Source: Actinoplanes flavus (lineage in GTDB: Bacteria; Actinomycetota; Actinomycetes; Mycobacteriales; Micromonosporaceae). From it: a stretch of 64,000 nt of DNA. Every line of letters begins with the position of its first letter. The first letter of the stretch is position 1. The DNA lies in NCBI RefSeq assembly GCF_017592555.1, contig NZ_JAGFNS010000002.1:62001-126000 (forward strand). Reading direction: 5' to 3'. Positions 54,642 through 63,256 of the stretch are shown here, piece after piece. The position numbers and the translations under genes were made by a program. Under the pieces are notes generated by a model. The model searched no databases and had not been told where the DNA came from. It saw only the letters and a program-made list of their open reading frames with translations.

Positions 54642-54884
54642 GTGACTGACACTACACCGGCTGGGGAGCTGCCCTCCAGGCCCAAAGCACCTTTCATGTC
54701 CCGCAGCGGCACGGCCCTGGTAATCGCACTCGTCTCGACGATCGTCGGCATGGCGGGCAGCCTCCTGGCCTACGCGGTCGACAAGTCCATCCCCGGAGCG
54801 ATTCTTTACGGATTCGGCGCATTTACCGCCTCCTGCTTTCTGCTTCTGGGATTTGCCCACTACATGGGAGGCAAGGGGTCGTAG
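54642..54884 (+). CDS. Small two-helix membrane protein
   Basis: Protein of 80 residues, with helices at about 23-45 (ALVIALVSTIVGMAGSLLAYA) and 49-70 (IPGAILYGFGAFTASCFLLLG) and a short polar N-terminus. It starts at GTG 54642, just after a promoter-like -10. It is divergent from the XRE regulator, which probably controls it. No known family. Confidence 0.7.
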   Translation: MTDTTPAGELPSRPKAPFMSRSGTALVIALVSTIVGMAGSLLAYAVDKSIPGAILYGFGAFTASCFLLLGFAHYMGGKGS

Positions 54885-54891
54885 CCCAGGG

Positions 54892-55405
54892 TCATTGCGT
54901 GTTGGGATTGATGCTGGTCACGGCCTGTATGAGGTCGTTTGAGCGGCGGTTAGCGTGTCGGTTGGCGCGGGGCGATGTTGGTTGCGCGTTGATGCGGTGC
55001 CAGTCGATGGCGGTGTTATGCAGGGTGGTCATGAGGCGGGTCCGGCGCCGGTCCGGGCCTAATGCAGCTCCCCACGGAACGTGATATCTCGGACGTTGTG
55101 CACCTGCTTTCCGATCAGTCATTCTGCTCTCGTCCATTTCTGCACGTCAGCGGGTTGGGCGTGGACGGCGGGCAGGGAGGTGATCAGGTCGGCGGTCTCG
55201 CGGCTGGTCTTGCCGTCGATGGTGCGGGTACGGATAATCCGGACGGGCCTGCTGGGCGTGCGGGAACGCGATACCGCCCGGGATGTGCAGGGTTACAGCT
55301 TTGACGGTGCGGGTCTCTTTGCGGCCGTGACCGCGGTCGTGGGTCCGGTCGCCGACCGGGATCTGTGCCCAAGGCAGCGTCTTGAGCTGGGCGAACAGGG
55401 TGGGC
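54892..55405 (-). pseudogene. ISAs1-family transposase remnant
   Basis: On the minus strand, in broken frames, the sequence reads PTLFAQLKTLPWAQIPVGDR, then HGRKETRTVKAVTLHIPGGI, then TTLHNTAIDWHRINAQP and RANRRSNDLIQAVTSINP at the end. These are the C-terminal blocks of ISAs1-type DDE transposases. A TAG interrupts the first block (GN*PTLF), and further frameshifts follow, so it is dead. Confidence 0.8.
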
Positions 55406-56060
55406 TAGTTGCCCTTTTCCTGCAGTTCGTCCAGCCACACCACCGTGGAGCGCATCGGAAGCCGCTCGATCGTCTCAACCTCGCAGGCGTCTTTGGGAGC
55501 AAGAGCCGCCAGCCCGGGCATCACGGCACGCACGGCCTCGAACAAGGTCCTCGCCTTGCCCGTCGACGAGTCTCCAGTCAACAGAACCATTCCTCCCCTG
55601 GCCCGGGCCTCGGTCAAACGTGGCACTCACCTATGCGTCGCAGTCGCGCGGCACGTACACCGGTACGTCGTCGATCCCGCTGCCAACCTGGATCGCGGGA
55701 TGCACGCCGAGATGCCGTGCATCGGCATCTCGTACCCGGACGGCGCCATCCGGACGGCGCCCGGCATCGTTGATGCGATCGCGTGCCTGCTGCCACACGG
55801 TGATCTCGGCCTCCGGCATCCCGCACATCAGCAAGAACGTGCGCAGCGTCTCCGGCTCCGGGAGCGCCTCCCCGTTGCGCATATTGCTGACCGTTGATGG
55901 CGGTAGGTCGACCAGCTGGGTGGTTTCCCACCCGCAGCCGGGGTGTGGCGCGTTCCACCTCTCTCAGCGACAGCCCCGCCCCCAAGCGTGCGAAGGCCGG
56001 ATGCTGGCCGAACTCCGCCTTCGTGCCCACCTGGTCCAGCCTCGCCACCGGAGCGACCGG
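55405..56060 (-). pseudogene. HTH-NTPase (STAND-like) gene, broken
   Basis: On the minus strand, an XRE-type start (LSLREVERATPR) is followed, after a frameshift, by STVSNMRNGEALPEPETLRT and, in another frame, a P-loop in MVLLTGDSSTGKARTLFEAV. A Walker B-like VVWLDELQ ends it where the ISAs1 remnant begins. The layout of an N-terminal HTH followed by a nucleotide-binding domain matches actinobacterial STAND regulators, like the gene at the right edge of the window. Confidence 0.7.
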
Positions 56061-56278
56061 TCAACTGTTCGGTGGCGTCTTACCGGACACCACCGAACCA
56101 CGATGGACGTGGACCTCGATGAGAACCATTCATGCAAATCGCCGGGTTAGCCGGGGTCTCTGGGCCTTTCCGACTCAGTTCGATGATGCTGCCCCTACAC
56201 CCCCACCGCCTGATGCCTTTGTAGGAGCACAAGGGGTCCGGCCAGCCACCCCGCCATCACGTCAACGCGGGAGCCACA

Positions 56279-56416
56279 ATGAACGACTGGATCGCCATCG
56301 CCGACATTCTCGGCAACCTGTCCTCCTTTGCCACCGCGATCATCACGCTGATCGCCGCCATCGCAGACTGCAAAGCGGGCAGTCCTTCCGAAAGCGTCTG
56401 CGAAGATCGATATTGA
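56279..56416 (+). CDS. Small hydrophobic peptide (copy 1)
   Basis: A 45-residue peptide starting MNDWIAIADILGNLSSFATA, with GGGAG 5 nt before the ATG. One hydrophobic helix covers about residues 4-30, and two Cys lie in the tail. It resembles the peptide on the minus strand at 62923-63075: both share a W-x5-ILG-(N/D)-L-x-S motif followed by IITL. Both sit next to defence-type NTPase genes. It might be a membrane effector, toxin or sensor peptide; nothing further can be said from sequence. Confidence 0.6.
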   Translation: MNDWIAIADILGNLSSFATAIITLIAAIADCKAGSPSESVCEDRY

Positions 56417-56732
56417 ACCCTCTCGTGACCGCCCGGCGACGGCGACCGAATCGCCCGCGCTTTGCGCCAGAGGGCTGCGGGGCTACACGCAGGCAGATCT
56501 CGATTTTCGCGGGGAGCACATGACGCCGGTACCTGGAGTCTCGGGCGAACCGATAGCCCCGCACGGCGACGCGACGGCAACACCGGCCAGTGCGACAGGG
56601 GGGCGGCCACACCCTCGCCGGTCACGTGCCTCCATGACGTCCACCGTCGCGACGCTCGTCGGAGCCGGCCCTGTGGTCCGGTAACCTCAGCGGCTGACCT
56701 GCACGAACAGTTCGGTCCTGGAAAGGGCATAA
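56417..56732. other. Leader of the kinase-helicase operon
   Basis: About 315 bp with no convincing gene on either strand. GGAAAGG near 56720 serves as ribosome-binding site for the next gene. No clear -10/-35 pair stands out. Confidence 0.4.
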
Positions 56733-59700
56733 ATGGTGCGTATGATCGCCCGCCGGTATGCCGAGATCGCGAACACCCGCCGTGTCGGTGGTCAGGCGGA
56801 GGTCTTCCAGGCAGCCGACCTGAACCAGGGCGGTCGGCACGTGGCCGTGAAGATCGTTCCCGCCACCTCGGATCCGATCTATCGCATCTACTTCGAGCGG
56901 GAGACCGCGGCGCATCACAAGCTGGATCACCCGAACGTGGTGTCGTTGCTGGACAGCGGAACCGATCCCGACGCGGGCGTGTACTACGTGGTGCTCACCT
57001 GGGTGCCGACGTCGCTGACGGAGTGGCTGGCGACTGTGTCCGAGCCGCCGGGCTGGGACGACGTCGCTGAGGTCATCGCCCTGCCCCTGGCGTCGGCCCT
57101 GGCGCACGCGCACTCGATGGGAGTGCTGCACCGCGACATCAAGCCCGGCAACGTGCTATGGGACGGCGAGAAGCCGCTGCTCGCCGACTTCGCCCTGAGC
57201 AAGATCAAGGATCAGCTCGCGGGTGCGGCCGATGCGACGGTCGCCGGGATGGCCAGCGCCCCGTGGGCGCCCCAGGACCTGGCGTCGCGCGGCTCCACCA
57301 GGTTCGACGTCTACAGTCTGGCCGCGACGCTGCTGCAATGCGTCACCGCCTGGGACCTGCGCGATCTGCCGGACATCACCCGCGCGCTCGACGAGGCTGA
57401 TCTCCCACCCGCCGTGTCCGGGCTGCTGCGGCGCTGCCTGGACATCGATGCGGCGAAACGGCCAGCCGACGGACAGCAGTTCCACCTTGAGCTGCAGGCC
57501 ATCCAGGCGGCCCGCAGCGACAACTGGCACGACCAGAAGACTCTGTCGTTCGAGCTGTCCGCTACGGCACGCCGGTCATTGGAGGAGGCCGGGGACGGCC
57601 GGTCCGCCGAGACGGTCATCACCGGGCTGCTGGGGGCGGCGACCTACGTGCTGCCGCGGCTCAAGAGCATCGGGGATGGACGCGCGACGCTCACCGCCGA
57701 CGAGTTCAGAGTCCTCGGTGACCAGGTTGAGCTCGTGCTCCGCTTCAAGAACCCCCGTCAGTTGGTGTGCATTCGCGCCGCGATCCGCGACTTCGACGAC
57801 CTGGAACGCTCTCGTCAGCACGACGACGCGATCGTCCTGGACGGCCGCGACTTCGCCTGGTCGGCGCTGCGGCCGACGAACCCGCAGCGGTCCGCCCTGG
57901 CGGCCGTCGAGCTGCACCAGATGCTGGAGAAGGTGGTCCAGGACTCCGGTGACCGCAACAGCGACGCCTTCAAACAGGCCCGGTTGAGTAGCTGGTCCCA
58001 GCTGATCGATGCGAAGGAGGCGCTGGAGAAGCGTCTCGAGGAACCCATCACCTACACCCGGATCAGCCGCGACGGTACCCAGTTCGACGTGGAGACGGCG
58101 ACCCCGCTGACCGGCGCGTTCCTGGATCAGGAGCGGATGGCCCGCTCGACCGACGAATCGGCGGGCCGGGGCACACCGGTGACGATCGTGGATGTGGACG
58201 GCACGGACGTGACGGTCCGGGCCACCCGGCCCGGCGACGATCTGCCCGCCCATGGTGTCCTGGTCCGCGACCGTGCCCCGTCGCGGGCCGCGATCCGCCG
58301 GCAGAAGAACGCGCTGGCCGCCCTACGCGACGGCAGCGCCGCTCGTCCTCATCTGCGTGAGCTGGTGCTTGACCCGACGGTGGCGAGCCCGCCAGAACCC
58401 GTGAGGTTCGAGCCGCGGCGCCCCGACTTCGACGATGACAAGAAGCTGGCCGTCGCGCACGCACTCGGCTCGCAGGACCTGTTCCTCGTGCAGGGCCCGC
58501 CCGGCACGGGCAAGACCTCGTTCATCGTCGAACTCGTCCACCAACACCTCACCGCCCGGCCCGGCGACAAGATTCTGCTGGTCAGCCAGATGCACGTCGC
58601 GATCGACAACGCCGTCACCCGGCTGGACCGCTCCGGTGTCGCCTCGGTCGTGCGCCTGTCGAGCCGCGACGACAACGTCGATCCGGCCGCCGCTCACCTG
58701 CTGCTGTCGAACAAGCTGGCAGCCTGGGCCGACGAGATCCGCGGCCGCGCCCGTACCGGCATGGCGGCCCTGGCCGCCCGGGAAGGTGTACACATCGACC
58801 ACCTGTCGCTGGCGCTGCACGCCGAGGAAGCCCTGGCCACCCTGCGGCAGAAGACCGAGACCGCCGAGCTGCTCGGTGACCTCGGCGACGACGACCGGCT
58901 CGACAACGAAGACCTGCCCGAGGACCGCGCCGAGCTGCTGGCCGACTACCTGCGCGCCGTCGAGCGCGCCGCCGCGGCCGCCGCCCAGGTCCGGACTGCG
59001 GCCACGGCCCTCGATGTGGCCGTCCCGGACGAACTCGGCGAACCCGAACTGCAGCAGCTGATCGCCGGGCTGCTGGACGGGCCCGGCGCCGGGCCGCGGC
59101 TGCGGGAGCTGCTGCGGACCCAGGGAGACTGGCTGGCCAGCCTGAACGACCCGCAGACCGCCGAGCCGATGTTCCTGCCCACACAGAGTGTGGTCGCCGG
59201 CACCTGCATGGGCTTCCTAGCGAACCCGCACATCCAACGAATGCAGTTCGATCTCTGCATCATCGACGAGGCGTCCCGGGCCACCGCCCCCGAGTTGCTG
59301 GTGCCGATGACCCGCGCGAAGCGGTGGGTGATGGTGGGCGACACTCAGCAACTGCCGCCCATGGTTGAGGAGGTGTTCGACCACCGCGACCTGGTCGACA
59401 CCTTCGACCTCGACAAGGTGTTCCTCACCTCGTCGCTGTTCGACATCCTGCTAGGCGAGGCACCGAAGGCCTGCACCAGCAGCCTGGTCACCCAGCACCG
59501 CATGGCTCAGCCGATCGGCGAGCTGATCTCGCACGTCTTCTACGACCAGACCCTCATCCACGACCCTGTCCCCGTGCTCGACCCCGTCACCGTCGCCGAC
59601 AGCGACCGGCTGGTGTGGTTCTCCACCAGTCGGCGCACCAACCGCCGCGAGGACGACCGCCACGCCGGCAGTTCCAGCACGTCGAACAAGCTGGAGGCGG

Positions 59701-60122
59701 CGAAGGTCGCCGAACTCGTCGAACGCCTCGACACCGACGCTCAGGCCGGTAAGTACGCCCGATCCGACGGCGGCAAGGTGGAGGTGCTGATCCTTAGCGG
59801 ATACCGGCGCCAATGCACGCAGATCGAACGCGCGCTGCGACGCCTCACCCTCCGGCGCGTCGCCGTCCAGGTCAAGACCGTGGACGCCGTCCAAGGCCGC
59901 GAAGCCGACGTGGTCATCTTCTCCGTCACACGCAGCAACCTCGCCGGCGAATTGGGTTTCCTCGCCGACCAGTACCAGGGCCGGGTCAACGTCGCTCTGT
60001 CCCGCGCCCGGGAACTGCTCTGGATCGTCGGTGACTCCGACTTCTGCAACAGCAAGAAAGGCCCCCTCAACAGGGTGCTCACCCACATCACGACCACCGG
60101 CGGAAGGGTGCAGTACCTGTGA
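56733..60122 (+). CDS. Ser/Thr kinase-SF1 helicase fusion, Mokosh MkoA-like
   Basis: Protein of 1129 residues. Residues 8-260 are a eukaryotic-type protein kinase: Lys40 in HVAVKIVP, HRDIKPGN at 133-140 with catalytic Asp135, and DFA (152-154) in place of DFG. After a long linker comes a COG1112/UPF1-like SF1 helicase, with Walker A GPPGTGKT at 588-595, DEAS at 845-848, GDTQQLPP, TQHRM, QGREADVVI and NVALSRAR. The GTG of the PLD-like gene overlaps its stop. A kinase-RNA-helicase protein followed by a PLD nuclease is the architecture reported for type I Mokosh anti-phage systems. The likely role is sensing and processing foreign RNA or nucleic acid. The helical insert at 690-800 may confer specificity. 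Confidence 0.85.
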   Translation: MVRMIARRYAEIANTRRVGGQAEVFQAADLNQGGRHVAVKIVPATSDPIYRIYFERETAAHHKLDHPNVVSLLDSGTDPDAGVYYVVLTWVPTSLTEWLATVSEPPGWDDVAEVIALPLASALAHAHSMGVLHRDIKPGNVLWDGEKPLLADFALSKIKDQLAGAADATVAGMASAPWAPQDLASRGSTRFDVYSLAATLLQCVTAWDLRDLPDITRALDEADLPPAVSGLLRRCLDIDAAKRPADGQQFHLELQAIQAARSDNWHDQKTLSFELSATARRSLEEAGDGRSAETVITGLLGAATYVLPRLKSIGDGRATLTADEFRVLGDQVELVLRFKNPRQLVCIRAAIRDFDDLERSRQHDDAIVLDGRDFAWSALRPTNPQRSALAAVELHQMLEKVVQDSGDRNSDAFKQARLSSWSQLIDAKEALEKRLEEPITYTRISRDGTQFDVETATPLTGAFLDQERMARSTDESAGRGTPVTIVDVDGTDVTVRATRPGDDLPAHGVLVRDRAPSRAAIRRQKNALAALRDGSAARPHLRELVLDPTVASPPEPVRFEPRRPDFDDDKKLAVAHALGSQDLFLVQGPPGTGKTSFIVELVHQHLTARPGDKILLVSQMHVAIDNAVTRLDRSGVASVVRLSSRDDNVDPAAAHLLLSNKLAAWADEIRGRARTGMAALAAREGVHIDHLSLALHAEEALATLRQKTETAELLGDLGDDDRLDNEDLPEDRAELLADYLRAVERAAAAAAQVRTAATALDVAVPDELGEPELQQLIAGLLDGPGAGPRLRELLRTQGDWLASLNDPQTAEPMFLPTQSVVAGTCMGFLANPHIQRMQFDLCIIDEASRATAPELLVPMTRAKRWVMVGDTQQLPPMVEEVFDHRDLVDTFDLDKVFLTSSLFDILLGEAPKACTSSLVTQHRMAQPIGELISHVFYDQTLIHDPVPVLDPVTVADSDRLVWFSTSRRTNRREDDRHAGSSSTSNKLEAAKVAELVERLDTDAQAGKYARSDGGKVEVLILSGYRRQCTQIERALRRLTLRRVAVQVKTVDAVQGREADVVIFSVTRSNLAGELGFLADQYQGRVNVALSRARELLWIVGDSDFCNSKKGPLNRVLTHITTTGGRVQYL

Positions 60123-61876
60123 GCCGCGACATCTTCGCCGACGCCGCCCGCCGCCACGCTCACGCGCTGCCGGGACACATCCTCCTCGCCGCGGAGCCCT
60201 GCGCCATCCCCACCTCCGTGCTGACCGCCGACGTCCTTGTCGAGCAGTCCGAAGACCTCGAAGCCAGCCAGAAATACACCCTGCGAGCCCTGCTCAACGG
60301 TATCGACACAGTCGAGGACCTGGAGCTGTTCCTCGGCCTGGACGAAGGCGATACCGGCCGTGCCGTCGCCGGCCTGCTGCGGGCTGAGTACATTTCCTAC
60401 CAGCCACCCGCCGACGGGGGTCTGCGCCGACTCGAGCTGCTGCCCACCGGGCAGGAGGCAGCGCGGCACGCCCAACTACGCCGCCCGACGTCCACCACAA
60501 TCCCGGTGGTCTACGACCGCCTCACCGGCGCCGTGACCGACTGGCGACGTACATCCCTGCGCCGCTCCCACCACGCGAAAGCCGATGCCGGGCGCATCCT
60601 GCTGCCCCCGGCGAGCAGCATGCCGGTCCGCACCACCGACCTCAGCATCGCCGCGCTGACCAGCACCCTGGACACCCGTACCCGCGACGGCGCACGGCTG
60701 CTCGGTATCAGCGGCGTCACCGAGAACCGGAACTTCTACCACGACGCCATCCTGCTCGTCTTTGCCGACGAGCAAACTCTCCAGGTACGCCTCGGTGTCG
60801 AAGTCGACGGCAAGTGGAGCGAACCGCACACCGCAGCGCTGGAGGCCATCGGCGCCGTCGACCGCCTACGGCTGTCGGCCGCACCGGTCGAGCACCCTCA
60901 CGAACCCGTCACCGCCCCCGGGGACCGGCTGAGCAGGACAGACGTCCTCGCGCTCCAGGCCGCCGGAGACGGCCCGGCCGGCGAGGACGCCGGCGCCACG
61001 CTGAACGGTGCGGCTATCCGCTGGTTGGGCGTGTACGAACATCCGGCCTGGCTCGACGACGCCCTCGTCAACTCGCGGCGCCGGCTGCTCATCGGCAGCC
61101 CGCAGATCCGTACGACCGTCGCCACCGGCCGGTGGATCCGCACGCTGGAGAAGCTGTCGCGAACCGTCGACGTGACGATCGTGTGGGGCCCGGGCATCGG
61201 CGACGGCACCGACCGGGACGCCGTCGACGCCCTGCACGCGGCCGCGCGCCGCAGCAACCGCCTCACCGTCGTGCGGGTCGCCCACGCGCCGGCGAGACTG
61301 CTGGTCAGCGACGGCTCCTACATCACCACCAGCTTTAACTGGTTGTCGTTTCGCGGCGAGCCATCACGCACCTACCGCCAGGACGACGGTGAACTCATCC
61401 AAGACGAGCACCTCACCGACCGCGCCTACGACACCTATATGACCGAGGCGTGCGCCCAGGCGGTCGAGGTGGTCGGCACCCTTCCCGCCAAGTACCGTGA
61501 CCCGGCCGACCCCGGTACCAGCCTGGCAGACCAGCGTCCCGTCCCGGACACCCGCATGGCGCCGGAGAAAAGGCGGCCGGCGAAGCCATCGCCGGCTGAA
61601 CGACGCAGAGCAGCACTGACCGCGCTGACGGCAGGCGAGACCGTCACCGGAGCGGTGAAGACCCTGACGTCCTTCGGCGCCTTCATCTCCCTGGGCGACG
61701 TTGACGGCCTGATCCACATCTCCCAGTTGGCAGACCGCCGCGTCCAGCACCCCTCCGAGGTCCTCAGTGTGGGCGAAACGGTCACCGCCCTGGTCCTGAA
61801 CGTCGATGTCGAGCGCCAACGCGTATCGCTTTCACTGAAGGCGGCACCAGCACCCGGCTCCGCGCCCGCCAGCTAG
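60119..61876 (+). CDS. PLD-like protein with C-terminal S1 domain, Mokosh MkoB-like
   Basis: Protein of 585 residues; its GTG overlaps the stop of the helicase gene. An N-terminal helical or winged region (about 45-130) is followed by a phospholipase-D-like fold (about 330-450). The HKD-like motif reads HAPARLLVSDGSYITTSFNW (389-408); compared with canonical HxKxxxxD, the His is shifted by two residues and Lys is replaced by Arg, so the site is atypical. Residues 506-575 form a clear S1 RNA-binding domain (GAVKTLTSFGAFISLGDVDG, LIHISQL). The partner helicase and S1 domain point to RNA as target. In known Mokosh systems the PLD protein is the presumed nuclease; the added S1 domain may be a local variant. 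Confidence 0.8.
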   Translation: MSRDIFADAARRHAHALPGHILLAAEPCAIPTSVLTADVLVEQSEDLEASQKYTLRALLNGIDTVEDLELFLGLDEGDTGRAVAGLLRAEYISYQPPADGGLRRLELLPTGQEAARHAQLRRPTSTTIPVVYDRLTGAVTDWRRTSLRRSHHAKADAGRILLPPASSMPVRTTDLSIAALTSTLDTRTRDGARLLGISGVTENRNFYHDAILLVFADEQTLQVRLGVEVDGKWSEPHTAALEAIGAVDRLRLSAAPVEHPHEPVTAPGDRLSRTDVLALQAAGDGPAGEDAGATLNGAAIRWLGVYEHPAWLDDALVNSRRRLLIGSPQIRTTVATGRWIRTLEKLSRTVDVTIVWGPGIGDGTDRDAVDALHAAARRSNRLTVVRVAHAPARLLVSDGSYITTSFNWLSFRGEPSRTYRQDDGELIQDEHLTDRAYDTYMTEACAQAVEVVGTLPAKYRDPADPGTSLADQRPVPDTRMAPEKRRPAKPSPAERRRAALTALTAGETVTGAVKTLTSFGAFISLGDVDGLIHISQLADRRVQHPSEVLSVGETVTALVLNVDVERQRVSLSLKAAPAPGSAPAS

Positions 61877-61922
61877 AGCGCATCTGACGGATCATCGCGG
61901 TTGGTGATGATCGATCGTTGGT

Positions 61923-62050
61923 ATGTTGACCGGTGATCTGACGGACGGGGAGTGGGAACGGCTGGAGCCGTTGCTGCCCAGCGAAGTGCCGCAGCGTGGC
62001 GGGCAGTGGTGGGATCACCGGCAGGTAATCACGGGATCTTGTGGCGAAAC
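61923..62050 (+). pseudogene. IS5-type transposase N-terminal fragment
   Basis: From the ATG at 61923 the sequence encodes GDLTDGEWERLEPLLPSEVP, the standard start of IS5-group transposases, then breaks after about 40 residues (ILWRNGEF appears in another frame) and runs into an integrase fragment. Confidence 0.75.
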
Positions 62051-62184
62051 GGCGAGTTCGTGGCGGTAGCGGGTGCGGGTGGCCGGGACCCGGAACTGGA
62101 TGCGTTGATCGTCCGGTTCCATATCGAGACCGCCTCCCGCCGCGGCGGCCTCCTGCGAGTACGGCCGATGGACCTGGACGGTGA
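62050..62184 (+). pseudogene. Fragment of the tyrosine recombinase (third copy)
   Basis: About 40 residues (GGRDPELDALIVRFHIETAS, then RRGGLLRVRPMDLD) match residues 165-205 of the tyrosine recombinases at 3309 and 19164 almost exactly, including the catalytic Arg. Only this internal piece remains, fused to the IS5 remnant. The 315 bp that follow (to 62500) hold nothing recognisable. Confidence 0.85.
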
Positions 62185-62500
62185 GGTGGAGATCGTGAGG
62201 TACTCACCGCGGTGCTATCAAGTCGTCGGAGCCGAACCGGTTGCTGGCTGAGGGGCCGGGGTGCTGGGCAGGCACGGTTTCGGTGATACTGCGGCGGGCC
62301 AGTGGTAGGTCCTGGCTATTGCAGCGTCGATGAGCCTGCGGCTTGGTACGCACGGTGGCTTGGAGGTGCGGGGCCGAGGAAACCCGAGAGCACCTGCTGG
62401 CCGCCCGGCTCACTGCGGAGAGTCGCCGTGCGGGCCTACCCATAACGGAATCCGGTAACGGTGGCTTTCGGTCGATCGGCTTGGCGGGCAAGCTGGCGTA

Positions 62501-62920
62501 ATGAGCCGAGCACTGTCTTATGCGGACGCGGTGCGCATTTTGAGCGGGCAGACTCAGGTGCTGGCGGTGTTGGACCGGGCTGCCGGTGGGTTTCTTCTGG
62601 CTGCGACAGGTGGGGGCAGTGAGCTCGTGCATCTGGTCGCCGGGCGTCGGCCGGAGGGGGAACGGCTGGGTGACCTGGCCCGCGCGCTGCTGCACAGCGA
62701 GGTGCCGATGCCCGCGCCGCATCAGCCGTACGAGCAACTCGTCGGTGAGCTGGAGTGGTTCTACCGGCGGTTGTCCGACTCGATGGTGCGTTTCCTCGCC
62801 GGTCTGGCCTCGTGGGATCGGCCTCGTGAGGCGGAGCGCGCGGCCGTGACCGGTGCTCTGCACGGTGCCGTCGTCGAACGGGCGCCGGCCGATTACGAGG
62901 TCGGCTTCCGGCGACGGTCA
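62501..62920 (+). pseudogene. NACHT-type NTPase, N-terminal fragment
   Basis: About 140 residues starting MSRALSYADAVRILSGQTQV, followed by LDRAAGGFLLAATGGGSEL. This resembles the N-terminal helical domain of actinobacterial NACHT NTPases as I remember it. The conserved-looking part ends near 62900, where a small peptide gene on the other strand begins, and no NACHT domain follows. The open frame continues to 63226 but reads antisense to that peptide gene. I treat it as a truncated NLR-like gene; a stand-alone short protein is possible. Confidence 0.55.
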
Positions 62921-62922
62921 GA

Positions 62923-63075
62923 TCAACTGTCTTCGCCGCCACGACGGGTGTGCAGAACGCACTGCCGTCGGCGAGGGCGACGCTGCGCCTTTATGGCCGC
63001 TCCCAGGGTGATGATGCCGCCGGCAAGCGAGAAAAGGTCGCCAAGAATGGTCGTTACGGTGGTCCAGATCTGCAT
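62923..63075 (-). CDS. Small hydrophobic peptide (copy 2)
   Basis: A 50-residue peptide starting MQIWTTVTTILGDLFSLAGG, with AAGG about 9 nt before the ATG. One helix covers about residues 4-29; an Arg-rich tail (QRRPRRRQ) with one Cys follows. It is similar to the peptide at 56279-56416 (W-x5-ILG-D/N-L-x-S, then IITL). It is divergent from the STAND-like gene at the right edge, with about 180 bp between them. Confidence 0.6.
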   Translation of the reverse strand: MQIWTTVTTILGDLFSLAGGIITLGAAIKAQRRPRRRQCVLHTRRGGEDS

Positions 63076-63256
63076 GGTTGTGCATCCTTCGTCCTCAGGA
63101 ATTCGGTACGAGATCCAGGTTCTCCCCACCGTCACGCCGTCAGCTGTACGCACCCGTACTCTCCCTGGTCGCACGCCTGTGACCAGGACCGGAGCGACTG
63201 CCCGCAGCACAGCCGCCGTACGCTGAGCGCACAGTGGACGCGACGGGAGGGCGGCG

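Noticed and set aside
56600..56730. CRISPR array or other regular short repeats
   Set aside because: No evenly spaced direct repeats were seen here or elsewhere in the window.
62921..63226. C-terminal part of the 62501-63226 ORF
   Set aside because: The translation loses all similarity to the NACHT N-terminal domain and lies opposite a better supported small peptide gene.
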